64,000 nucleotides of DNA from Chaenocephalus aceratus (taxonomy: Eukaryota > Chordata > Actinopteri > Perciformes > Channichthyidae), in NCBI GenBank assembly GCA_023974075.1, contig CM043797.1, positions 32,813,023 to 32,877,022 on the forward strand. Direction: 5' to 3'. The translations under genes were made by a program, and so were the position numbers. The notes under the pieces were generated by a model, which was given only the letters and a program-made list of their open reading frames with translations, was not told the origin of the DNA and made no database searches. Of this stretch, positions 24,738 to 34,827 are shown piece after piece. Positions within the stretch are counted from its first letter, which is position 1; each line of letters opens with the position of its first letter.

Positions 24738-25294
24738 TGTTACGCCCCTGATAAAAGGGAAGAATTTTGACAAGAGTCAAAGTTAGGTTTCATTCTCCGG
24801 TACTTTACTCGAGTCAGTTAACAAATGCAACACCTTTCAATAGCACATACAACTTGGCTATTAACACTGTATTTCAATCATGAGACTCCTTAATTACCAC
24901 AATATCATTGATAAGATAATATAATCGACAACATAGCAGAACCCTCACAGAATTATTTAACTAAAATATAAAGACAACATATTACATATAACTGTGTGCA
25001 TACACAATACACAAGATGGGGGCAAATGCGCGCTACGCAGTGTTTGTTAATGTAACCATGTAGACGTTACTACACACATTCTCAGCTATCACACACATCA
25101 GCCCAAGCTGATAAAACGTAATAATAACACACAACTGCTTTAAAACACTCCTTACACATGTTATGTTATAGTTTGGCCCAATTTGTTATGGTTTTGTACT
25201 ATCTACATACCTGATAAAAGGGAAGAATTTTGACAAGAGTCAAAGTTTGACAAGAGTCAAAGTTAGGTTTCATTCTCCGGTACTTTACTCGAGT
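24738..25294 (-). repeat. 5' LTR region with a repeated terminal block
   Basis: A block of about 66 bp (CTGATAAAAGGGAAG through TTTACTCGAGT) occurs at 24749-24814 and again at 25211-25294. The second copy has an 18-bp internal duplication of a TTTGAC-aaga-GTCAAA hairpin. What follows each copy differs, so this is not a simple pair of LTRs. The outer end of the LTR is uncertain. Confidence 0.5.
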
Positions 25295-25840
25295 GAGTGA
25301 GGAAAGGAAAGTACCACGAAACCCCCCAGATATGTGGGCAGAGACAAGAGCAATCGATCTCCGTCTCCCAGATCAAGGCCATCTAGTCGATCACAGTTTA
25401 ACAGATCACAGGTCTCCAAAACAAACACAAACAAGCGCAGACAGAATACCTTCTCATCCTTTCCAAACATCCTACAATTGAACTACATTAACAAAGGTCA
25501 AAGGTAACGGTTAAAATACTGTCAATGTTACAAAAACAATCTATTACACAGACAAGACGGTAGGCGTAAAACCTTTTAAAAAGCTTGTTTTCTGAATGGA
25601 GATTGGGTCGACCAGGCTAAGCTAACGTTGTATATGTTCACTTCACACTCATAACAACGGCCTACAGAAATAAATAAACCAGCGACTGTATTCGCCATGA
25701 CACAGACAGTCTGTGGTTTGTTCTTGTTTAATTTTTGTACAGTTTCTGAACAGATATGAGGAGCTGTGATCTCTGTGTGCTAACAGCTAATGGCTGATGT
25801 TTTCTGGTTGAACGTCAGTAAAGGCAGGCTGAGATCCTCA
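25295..25840. other. Non-coding sequence, possible LTR continuation
   Basis: No coding region seen. It may include the rest of the Gypsy LTR and flank. Confidence 0.3.
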
Positions 25841-25842
25841 CC

Positions 25843-26067
25843 GCTGATTGGCTTCCGCGAGAACACGTCACGTGAATTTGACGCTCGAGTTGAAAAAATG
25901 TAACTCTCGCGTTTGACGCGGCACCGTTCAATCGCCTCAATCACGCCGCGTCCACCACTTCATGCTCGTCGTCGGAGCGAATTCGCGTCTGTCCGCTTCT
26001 CTGCATTGACTTTACATGTAATCATGCCGCCCCCAAACATCGCATCGCGTCCGGTCTGAACGCAGCA
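25843..26067. mobile_element. Right end of a PIF/Harbinger element
   Basis: From GCTGATTGGCTTCCGCG to GAACGCAGCA this matches the right 225 bp of the neighbouring element (27258-27484). It abuts that element across one TAA, so the two lie head to tail. The left part of this copy is missing. Confidence 0.75.
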
Positions 26068-26244
26068 TAATGCTACGTTCACACCGGACGCGATGCGAAT
26101 ATTCGCTTCGCTCTAATCGCTCAAGTTTCACCGCAGCTTGCAGTTTTTTTTATCGCGTCATTCAAAACAGACATACCATTGCCACGCCGTTGAGGTTGTT
26201 TACACTTCCATGCAAGATCGTTTTGGTTATTTCTGTCCTTAACT

Positions 26245-26435
26245 ATGGAGGATATAACAACTATTGCTGCTTTGTACCTTCTGTGGAAGTCCTACAAACG
26301 TAGCAACAAACGCCGCTCTGTCTGGGTTCACAATGTAATCAAGCGTCGCGCACAGTTTGGTGAATATCATTGTTTAATCAAGGAACTGCGCCTGGATGAC
26401 TGCCGTTTCCAGCGGTATTTTAGGATGTGTCTCCG
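26245..26435 (+). pseudogene. First exon of a Harbinger nuclease (HARBI1-like)
   Basis: The exon reads MEDITTIAALYLLWKSYK, then a basic stretch (SNKRRSVWVHNVIKRR) and FGEYHCLIKELRLDD, FQRYFRMCLR, and ends at a consensus donor GTAAGT. The -VHNVI-RR-FGEYH-L--ELR-DD-F-RYFRM pattern is the conserved N-terminal region of PIF/Harbinger nucleases. The downstream exons with the catalytic DDE residues are absent. Confidence 0.8.
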
Positions 26436-26629
26436 GTAAGTTGCTTTGTTTTGTTTTTTATTTTATTAGCGTGTTAATATGAATAAAAAATATTTCATGA
26501 ATCTTGCACGTTTATAAACGGTAACTTTTAACCGTTATCTGCCGTTAAACCGGCGGTTGAGCTAACTTGGTTAATGCTAAATCTGTCATCAAGCAAACAA
26601 CGGATGTATATTTTGTATAACTTCATTTC

Positions 26630-27043
26630 ATTTCAAACCTTTATTTATACAGATAAAATCCCATTGAGATCATTGATCTCTTTTCCAAGGGAGACCTGCT
26701 CAAGTAGTTCCACATGAAACATAAAAACATAAACAGAACAACAAAAGGACATCATACAGCATAATTTACAAAATTATCCACATAAACAGGTACCAATAGC
26801 TTCCGATTGAGTAGCATCCAACCGAGCTTTAAAAACATTTAGTGGCACCAGATTGTTCAGTTTCCATTTAATTTGCAGACTGTTCCAAGACAGAGGAGCT
26901 GCGCATCTAAAAGCTGTCTTCCCTAAGACAGTCCTAGCAGTTGGCACATTTAATAAAACCACAGCATTCGATCTCAGGCAGTAGCCACTTACAATTCTCC
27001 GTGAGATCAGGGAGCAGATATAAGATGGAAGTTTCCCTAACAT
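26630..27043 (-). repeat. LINE 3'-end fragment inside the Harbinger element
   Basis: The - strand frame reads ARTVLGKTAFRCAAPLSWNSLQ, the C-terminal signature of many fish LINE reverse-transcriptase proteins (AAPLSWNSL type). It is followed by GAGATCAATGATCTC-like 3' UTR text and an A-rich end near 26640. Confidence 0.6.
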
Positions 27044-27076
27044 GGCTTTGTATATAAAAATGTACCAGTGACTTAC

Positions 27077-27206
27077 CAGGTATGCCTACTTCCTCGCTTA
27101 TTTTCCTCCATGCGAGCTCTTTCTTGTTGCGGTCCCGGTAGATATACGACATTACATCATATATCTCCGGGAACCCACTCACAGCAACAACTATTTTCTC
27201 TTCCAT
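27077..27206 (-). pseudogene. First exon of a Harbinger MADF protein
   Basis: MEEKIVVAVSGFPEIYDV is followed by YIYRDRNKKELAWRKISEE, then VGIPG and a donor GTAAGT. The aromatic-x-YRDR-KK--AW--I-EE pattern is the MADF (Myb/SANT-like) DNA-binding domain. Such a protein is the known partner that takes the Harbinger nuclease to the element ends. Only this exon survives. Confidence 0.8.
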
Positions 27207-27555
27207 CTTTACAACTGATCAACAGCAGGACGTCAGAGGGAATCCCAATGCTGATTGGCTTCCGCGAGAACGCGTCATGTGAATTTGACGCCCGAGTTGA
27301 AAAAAATCGAACTCTCGCGTTTGACGCGCCCCCCTTCAATCGCCTCAATCGCGTGATTCGCGCTGCGTCCACCGCTTCATGCGCGCCGTCGGAGCGAATT
27401 CGCGTCTGATCGTGTCTCTGCATTGACTTTACATGTAATCGCGCCGCCCCCAAACGTCGCATCGCGTCCGGTGTGAAAGTAGCATAAGGCGTGGCTGTGG
27501 CCGTCAATACCAGAAAATAAAGAGAACGTTTTCGACATTGAAGGCTCATGATCTA

Positions 27556-27812
27556 GGGCTGCAACAAACGACTAATTTGATAATCGATTAATGAAACAAT
27601 TAATCGATTATTCGGACTATTACTGTATGCCTTGCACAATTTCTCAAATGCTCTTATTTAGCCATCAACTTTTAGATTTAGCTTGAGGTTGTTTTAGGCA
27701 TGTGGAACCTAATAATGAAGACAATAAAGATGAATACTTGATTCAAAAATACATATATTATTAAATTAACTTAACAAATTGTGAACACAACTAACATTGC
27801 TTTTTATTTAAA
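27556..27812. mobile_element. Left part of a hAT element split by the THAP transposon
   Basis: Begins TAGGGCTGCAACAAACGAC with repeated TAATCGATTA, a terminal sequence common in fish hATs. It is interrupted at 27813 by the TTAA-target element, and a BED-finger fragment continues on the far side at 31390-31780. No right terminal repeat was found. Confidence 0.55.
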
Positions 27813-28016
27813 TTAAAGGAGATCTATCATGCTATATTTAAATGATATAGTGTATGACCATACATATATAAGGTATATTTATACATTTTATTTTTCAAAA
27901 TACCAAACAGATCATTTTTTAGACATGCCTCGTTTCGCTCATTTTCGCTCTATTCCAAGCCCGTCTTTGAAAATTCTGAGCAGCAGCTGACCACGCCCCC
28001 CTGCAGAAGAGCAGGC

Positions 28017-28827
28017 ATGAGCCGGCGAGAGTCACGTTACCGTGCTTGCTGTGATTACGAGTGTGGAATAAACATGTCATCTCAGAGCAATGCATGTGTT
28101 CAAGCATATTATCAATTTGATCCAGAAACTGACCCTGAAGCAGCGGAGGTTTTGGTAGAGGTGCAAAAATCTCGGTTGCAGCAGGACGTTTCTGAATGGT
28201 TAGCTGACAAGCTGTTGTCCCTATTTATTTTACTCTGTTACGATGCTTACTCCTTATTCCATTCATATTTTGGCTAATTAGCAAGAATGCAATGTGTACA
28301 GTTTGTAATGCAAAAACAGCGATATATATATATATATTTATAAAGGGAGACATTCATATTTTCAGCATATATACAATGGCCTCATTGCGTTTATTAATAG
28401 TTTACAGTCCTTTTCTTCCAACATCGTGCAACAACCGTTGGAAAGTTGAATAACTTAGGATGATAAAAAGTATAACTCCAACAACACCTCAGTTGTCAGC
28501 AATGTGTGTAGTTTCATGTGTTTTTAAAAGCTCAGTTATTGACTTCTTTGTGCAAATTGCGCCACGATGCCTTCTGAACGGAGAATGTGTGCTGCATGGA
28601 GATACCACAGGTAACATTTTTGACAGCTTTACTAAGTTGTCACTTTTTCACATGTCATTCAATATATGTTTATCACAATGACGGATGCAGTAACTTGAGG
28701 ACTCTGTCACCTGTATGGTGGACCATCCTGGATTGGAGCCTGTGTGCCTAAATATGTTCTCCCTGCAGAATGCGTTGAATATTTACAGAGCTGAACATGG
28801 TGGACTACAGTTGAGGCAAATAGAGCA
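28017..28827 (+). pseudogene. Transposon gene with P2RX7 C-terminal-like zinc domain
   Basis: A first exon may begin near 28017 (FDPETDPEAAEVLVEVQKS). The clearer part is an exon ending at the donor at 28611 with CANCATMPSERRMCAAW, and a second exon, 28691-28827, with CMVDHPGLEPVCLNMFSLQ and ALNIYRAEHGG, ending at donor GTGAGT. The Cys-x2-Cys-x2-MPSE-x3-Cys and HPG-EPVCLN pattern resembles the zinc-binding C-terminal domain of P2X7 receptors, which also occurs in many fish transposon-like genes. No receptor membrane segments are present. The 3' remainder (usually YR-F-WW region) was not found. Confidence 0.5.
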
Positions 28828-29311
28828 GTGAGTGGTTTGTTTGTTTTGACTGAAATTGTAAAACGAATGCTAATATTGTTCATGGAAATAAATACTGGTG
28901 TATATGGCTTTATGCAATCTTTCATTCTGTCATTGTACATGTACTATTATTTTATATACTACACAGCAATGGCATAACACACCCATGTGTACGACAAAAA
29001 GGTCCACACACACACAACCTTATGCTTTTGAAATCAGAATATTCTTTACCCATCCAAACATGAATAATCACGACACATTTTGATATCAACTCGGAACTTT
29101 ATTGTCAAAATCAACGGTTAAAAAAACCCATACAAAAAAACTAAATGTAGCCTACTTGTATTTTGTATAAATGACACTAAATATTTTTACAGAAGCTTTG
29201 TGAGCTGGTGCTGGGGCTTCCTTGGACGCAGGATCAGAGTGGTGATTCCGGCCTGCGTTGTCCTCAGGATACGCAGGGAGTTTCCTGATCCGTGAAATGT
29301 CGATGTTGGGT

Positions 29312-29747
29312 TCAGACAGCAGCCAAATTGAACCGTGTAGCATACCCGGCGATGACCTCCTCCCTGTCAGGTCGCTCATAATGGTGCAGGGTCCACAAAG
29401 ACTTGGTCGAAGATGAGGTCCATCAAGTTGGCCACGTAGGGCTGTGCAATGGTAAAAAAAGCACAACAAAAAATGTGGTTTAGATTAGTATATGCATGTA
29501 AAAAACTGAAACTTCTTTCTAATTTTTTTATTTTATATTTGTAAATAGTTGTATAATAAATATTTTAAACACTTACGGAATATGGGGTCAGTCTTTACTG
29601 GTTTTGCTCTGCATTCTCCCTTCCTGGCCTTTGGGAACTTCAGTTTATACAGAGGGTTTCCAGTGGATGAAGTGGCTTGTGCACGCTCAGCGTTTTCATT
29701 GTAGTGCAGGGCTGCCAGGTACAGTCTTTCATTTCCGCCATGATAAA
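29312..29747 (-). pseudogene. Downstream exons of the THAP transposon gene
   Basis: One exon (29578-29747) encodes ERLYLAALHYNENAERAQA and PLYKLKFPKARKGECRAKP and ends at donor GTAAGT. The next begins after an acceptor at 29442 with PYVANLMDLIFDQVFVDPA, then shifts frame near 29375 to ERPDREEVIAGYATRFN and a stop at 29312. The text is a conserved fish transposon protein tail that I recognise but cannot name with confidence. Confidence 0.5.
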
Positions 29748-30750
29748 AAAAAAATGTAAATAATAGCAAAGGATGTACAAATTGTCACTAATTAGTAAGT
29801 ATGTGAGGTGCTGGCCTGTAAAGAAGAACACATAGTTAGAACAAAATCATCTCAACTTAGTATTCAGGATGAGAAAATACTATTTGGATAAATATAGTCT
29901 GAAATCCCAAAAGATGGGGCTAAAATTCTCTATTTAGCAAAGCTCTCTATTTAGCAAAGCTCTTTGCTTAGCCTTTTCCAATCTGAGTTAGTTTTGAACC
30001 GTAACGTGCATGCTGTGTTTCTGTCTCAATGCAGGTGATGTGTTGGAGAGGGGCTGAGCTCAGTAGACTGACTGTAATGAGTGCTAGCCACTAATTAGCC
30101 TGTTGCTAGAGGTAAGGCCTTGTCAACAACAACAGACCGACGGGGCTTTAGCTCAGTTTTACTCGTGGTGTGTGTCCCCCCTCGCATACATACACAGTGT
30201 TGTATCCTAACACACCCCCATTTATATTCATGTGCGCAAACAAGTAAACACACAAAAGCTTTTACATATAACGCTGCAAAACACGGCATGTCTCATTAGC
30301 GTAGCGTAGCTTAGCTTACAGATCGATGATATCTGATCGTTCTTACAGACTACAATCACAAAAGCGTTTACATATAACGCTGGAAAAAACGGCACTTGCC
30401 TACAGAAGATTACGTTTGTTATTATAACTTACTCAATATGATTGTAGAGGATACAAAATACTAATAAATAGGAGAATAAATACTTGTGTTATCGCCTCGG
30501 GCGTGGCTTTACAGCCTTCACACAGATCGCCATTACGGCAGTATGTCTGAACATGTTAGCAAATGCCTGATAATTCAAATGACAAAGCAAAGACTGCGGA
30601 GCGTACAAAATAAAATGCTACAAAAATATATAAAAACCTAACCGATTACTATTTGGGTTTGAGGCGACATTGATACGGCGAAGCTACATGCTACATGCTA
30701 CAAGCTAGAGATAGCTTTATCAGGAAAAACACCGCTAAATAAAAACTTAC

Positions 30751-31047
30751 AGCTTCAAAATTGGATGTGTCCTCACTGGCCTGGTCCCGGATAGTTGGTA
30801 TTGATCCCGGGTTTAGCATTACTTTGGAGGCATATCCGTGTTGGACTTGAGACAAGTTCATAAACATGTCCGTCGTAAAATGTTTGGAACACACAAACAG
30901 AAATCTGCCGTGGTCTTCTGGCACATGTCCCTTGTAAATGAAGTCTAGCCACAGATTCATTTCTTTTTCCACTGATGGCATTGCATGCAGTCCCCTGTCC
31001 CGAGTCTTGCAGCCAACAACAGCACAACGTTTAACTATCTTAGACAT
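30751..31047 (-). pseudogene. THAP-domain exon of the transposon gene
   Basis: MSKIVKRCAVVGCKTR opens a C2CH THAP finger: Cys-x4-Cys, a central LWLDFIYKGHVPEDHG region, then VCSKHFTTDMF with Cys-x2-His, and the closing IPTI motif. About 90 residues is the normal THAP length. It is a sequence-specific DNA-binding domain found in P-element-like and Kolobok transposases. The exon ends at a consensus donor (GTAAGT at 30745-30750) and is fully open. Confidence 0.85.
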
Positions 31048-31389
31048 CCTGGCAAGAGCAGGCAAAAACACAGATGTGGGTTGATTTAGCCTGCCGATAG
31101 CCTATATGCGAATGAGAGGTTTGGCAATGCACGTGGCCGTGGCTCATTCCCCTGATAGGTGGAGAGTTGACCAATAAGCCGAGGACTTCTCTGTGACGTA
31201 GAAAAGTATTGAAATCTGGATCCGTTTTTTTCAGATCCGTTGCAGCCCCTTTTTTAGAGATTTGGCGAAGGAGGAAAATAGAGAGGGTTGTGTTTTCTGA
31301 CACTTGGTGAGTTCCCTGGAACACCGGGGACACATATTCATGTATAAAAGATGTACAAAGGTGCATTTTGCATGATAGGTCCCCTTTAA

Positions 31390-32995
31390 ATAAATAATAT
31401 TTCGCATAAAAAGAAACAACAATGTTTTTTAACAAATCGTATTAAATAATGTGATAACATAATTGTAAACAGAATAGCTGAAACTTTAACAAAATAAATA
31501 ACTCAGTTACCTCTAATCATTAACCCATGTTTGTATAATTTTGTTAACTCCGTGTGTTGCTGACGTGGAAAAGGTACTCGTGGATGGGGGGGCTACAGAG
31601 CAAGACAGTCGAACCCGGTGCATTTCTCCGTCTGCATGTGGTGCACTTTTGCTAAATGTTTAGACAAATTGCTCGTGTTACCGCCCTTACATGCTAAACT
31701 CTTATTGCACTATTGGCAACGAGCATTGTCCACATTGAAGGAGTAGGTAGCACTTTCTCCGCGCCGTTCCTATGAGCTTGCTTTAAAAGAAGGAACACTC
31801 AAAACAACCAGGACGAGGGTTAAACAAAAATCTGTTTTAATCATAAAAGGTAATAATGCAATACAATATAATACATTACCATACAAATCCATATCATATG
31901 CGTAATGTCAGGAGTATGCCTACTCCTGGCCTTGTTCACGAGCTGCCCCGACCTTCCGGTCCGGGCCGCGCGAGAAGAGAGGGAGAACAACAAGCTAAAC
32001 AAGCTATCAATACCCACACAAACAGGAAGGGGTGGAGTTTCATTTGGGAGATACCAAAACGCTGTCTCACAGGGAACACAGCGCGGGCAGCAGAGAACCA
32101 AACAGTTTTCCGTTTGAAGCAAAACACATTCTTATTATGTAGCTTATCACACAATAGTCCATATGTTTTCCCGCTATGAAAGCCACAGGTGTTGGGAAGG
32201 CCTGCAGGATGCGCATCATTATATCTGGGGAAAATGTCCCTCCCAATTTGCAAAGCCTATCGATGGTTTAACCCAGAAAAACACTCAAAGGGGTAATCTT
32301 TTCTCTCAAAACAGAACTCACAATTAATTCTGCATCTCCCTTCTTCAAAAATAGCTTAAAAACACCCTTTTCATAAACAGGTAAAAGTCAAAGAAAAAGA
32401 CTATTGCGCTAATCTACTTTTAAGAAAAAGGGAACATTGTTTCAGGAATCTATAAAAAAACCTCTCTATAATTAAGAGGAAAAATGTACTTTTTGTTCCT
32501 TCAACTATTAACACACAGGAATGTATAAACCCACACATATATTAGAGATGACATGATGCAATATACCTCCTATAGATGGGTGACATTAAAATGAACATAC
32601 CAAAAATATGCTGCCTCACTTCTTCGGTACAATATTTCACATCAATTTCCACAACATCGAGACGGGTAACATTTAACCACACCTTGGAGCGCTTCTCTCC
32701 GCCATCCCCGCAGCAAAAAAATCCTGGCGCTGCCCATGTACCCATTATTTTGAGTTCGTCCGAAGAATAGACAGGAATGTGACGGTGAGGTGCAAACTGT
32801 GTCTAGGCCAGAAGCTGTTATCCACTGCTGCAGGGACGTGCACAGGTACGGGCTAATAATGTTGCCCGGGCGACGGCCCGTTTGGCCTTTTCGGCTGACC
32901 TGCCCCTCTGGAGAGAGCGAGAGTTTATTTTTATTTGTTCTGTTGTGGCTGAATCAACATGATAAGACCACAATTAGTATTGTAGCGTCTCGCTG
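31390..32995. other. hAT BED-finger fragments and unassigned repeat sequence
   Basis: At about 31640-31745 the - strand reads NVDNARCQ, stop, CNKSLACKGGNTSNLSKHLAK, a decayed BED finger. At about 32640-32740 a second BED-like start reads EKRSKVWLNVTRLDVVE. Between them, 31785-32620 is AT-rich with LTR-like character but no partner was found. No intact gene. Confidence 0.4.
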
Positions 32996-33001
32996 CGGGA
33001 A

Positions 33002-33300
33002 ACTATAGGTTACTTACGTAACCCCAGTAGTCAGAGTAACATGAAGTGAGATGTCTCACTATGGATGCGCCTCATCGCGGAGCAAACAGAAGCATCAATC
33101 TCATTACGCCAATCCTGATTGGCTGGTGATCTTGACGTCAACGTCAGGGGAAATCACCCCCTATAAGTAGCCTGCGCCACGACGCATGCGTCATTCAAAA
33201 TAAGCACCTCTTCTCGCTTCACCATAGCAAGGAGGGCCGTCTGGTGAGACATCTCACTTCATGTTACTCTGAGTATGGGGTTACGTAAGTAACCTATAGT
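33002..33300. repeat. Palindromic left end of the DIRS element
   Basis: A 58-bp arm (33002-33059) containing CTATAGGTTACTTACG and AACATGAAGTGAGATG returns as its reverse complement at 33243-33300, with the 165-bp inverted-end segment between. The two arms differ at only a few positions. Confidence 0.8.
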
Positions 33301-33398
33301 TCTCATTCATAACACTCCGTTCGATGTCTCACTATGGGATATTGTAGCTCCCGTATTGCCAGACGAGCTTATCTCGAAGATCACCGATCAACCAGAAT

Positions 33399-34458
33399 TT
33401 AACAGGTGGAGTCCCGACTCAACAAGGTGCCCAGCACTGCTCGGGCCACGCTTAGAGCGGAGACGTCTAGCCTGTAAAAGCGGACAAAAGTGAGCGGCAA
33501 AGACCAGCTTGCCGCTGCACAGATGTCTTGGATGGAAACACCTTTGAACAAAGCCCAGGATGTAGCCAGGCCCCGAGTCGAGTGAGCCCGCAGACCCGAA
33601 GGTGCTTGCAGATTCTGATTCGTATAGGCCAAAGCAATTGCCTCCACGATCCAGTGGGAGAGCCGTTGCTTAGTAACAGGTTTACCCTTGTGAGGATTAG
33701 CCCAGGACACGAAGAGTTGGTCATTAAGACGAAGCTCTTTTGATCTGTCCATATATGTGTGTAAAGCCCGGACTGGACACAACAGATCCTGCTGCTGCTC
33801 CCCGGAGGAAACCAGCTGCGGAGGAAATGCCTCAATGTCAATTGGGGTACACGAACCAACCACCTTTGGTGTAAAGGCAGGGTTGGGTTTCAACAACACT
33901 CTCGTTTGCCCTGGGGCGAACTGAGTGCATGAGGGATGTACAGACAGTGCATGGATATCGCTGACCCGCTTGGCGGATGCCAGGGCCAGTAACAGCACTG
34001 TCTTGAGTGACAGATTTTTTCATGTCAGCTCCTTCCAGAGGTTCAAATGGGGTCATTTTGAGCCCATTTAAAACCACTGCCAGGTCCCATAAGGGCACCA
34101 GCGACCTGGAGACAGGGAGGAGCCTGCGAGTTCCCTTCATAAAACGGCAAACCAAAGGATGTTGGCTAGCCGTCTTACCCTCAAAGCCCACATGGCATGC
34201 AGCAATAGCAGCCAGGTACACCTTGATCGTGGAGAAAGCTCTGTGTTTTTCGATCAAGTCCTGTAGAAATGATAAAATCACCCCGACAGGACATTGAAAA
34301 GAGATGTGTCCTTCATGAAGGCACCACTCCTCAAACACCCTCCACTTACAGTCGTAAAGAGACCTGGTGGAGGAAGCTCTCGCACTCTGAATAGTGTTTA
34401 TCACCTTCTGAGGGAGTCCCACTGTATTCAGATTGTACCACTCACGGGTCAGGCCCAT
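33399..34458 (-). pseudogene. DIRS tyrosine recombinase, one frameshift
   Basis: The N-terminal half (34458 to about 34000) contains SARASSTRSLYDCKWRVFE and a phage-integrase-like core-binding region. The catalytic half is in another frame and has LALASAKRVSDIHALS (first catalytic Arg), RAHSTRG (His-x2-Arg) and VRFYRLDV (nucleophile Tyr). A frameshift near 34000 separates the halves. The family uses the recombinase, not an integrase, to insert a circular DNA copy. Confidence 0.85.
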
Positions 34459-34529
34459 AGTGCCCCGCGCTCTGGGCGTGTGTAAAGGACAGGGCTGGAC
34501 TGGCCATCTGGCATACCGGGCATTTTCCC

Positions 34530-34605
34530 GGTGGGCCGACGTGCCTTTTGGGCCGACGTGCCTTTTGGGCCGACGTGCCTTTTGGGCCGACGTGCCTTTT
34601 GGGCT
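34530..34605. repeat. 17-bp subterminal tandem repeat of the hAT element
   Basis: About four and a half copies of GGGCCGACGTGCCTTTT lie just inside the left end of the element, where hAT transposases usually bind repeated short motifs. Confidence 0.85.
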
Positions 34606-34827
34606 GACACGTCTTTTTTTTTTCTGAAGTCCCGGCCCATAAGACGGGTAGATTGGCCCTCTGTTTAAATGTTTTTAGTAATTGACACTGGGCCGGCCCA
34701 ATCAAATCTTTAATCACCTCCCCCTTTGGCCGCTCGGTGTGGATCATTAAATCACGCCCCCAGGAGGTGAGCCTGCCGTTGAAGCCAAACTGCCTTTTTT
34801 TTCGAGAAAAAAAAAAGTTCGAGTTAG

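Larger units (their letters stand above)
16872..25294 (-). mobile_element. Ty3/Gypsy retrotransposon, decayed, with nested LINE
   Basis: On the - strand the order is LTR, tRNA-Pro primer site, gag, MYND-type zinc finger, aspartic protease, reverse transcriptase, RNase H, integrase. Protease-RT-RNase H-integrase order defines Ty3/Gypsy. It is inactive: an amber codon in gag (23974-23976), a gag frameshift near 23660, a frameshift between finger and protease near 22605, an amber in pol (19335-19337), and a 1.4-kb LINE inserted at the end of RT. The left limit is the pol stop; the matching 3' LTR could not be identified. Confidence 0.85.
26071..27484. mobile_element. PIF/Harbinger element, internally deleted
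   Basis: Ends begin TGCTACGTTCACACCGGA and, reversed, TGCTACTTTCACACCGGA, followed by CGCGATGCGA. TAA lies at both borders (26068-26070 and 27485-27487), the 3-bp target usual for this superfamily. The element keeps the first exon of the nuclease gene (26245-26435, +) and the first exon of the MADF gene (27077-27206, -). Between them lies a LINE fragment in place of the remaining exons. Confidence 0.88.
27817..31385. mobile_element. Two-gene THAP DNA transposon at a TTAA target (Kolobok-like)
   Basis: The ends are inverted repeats, AGGAGATCTATCATGC on the left and GCATGATAGGTCCCCT on the right. TTAA is duplicated outside (27813-27816 and 31386-31389). Inside are exons on both strands: a THAP gene on - (30751-31047, 29578-29747, 29312-29441) and a gene with a cysteine-rich P2RX7-C-like domain on + (28017-28610, 28691-28827). 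THAP domain plus TTAA target fits the Kolobok superfamily, but the catalytic domain was not identified, so the superfamily call is inference. Several frame breaks suggest this copy is inactive. Confidence 0.75.

Noticed and set aside
28017..28827. A true P2X receptor gene.
   Set aside because: No transmembrane or ligand-binding ectodomain; the exons sit between transposon ends with a TTAA duplication.
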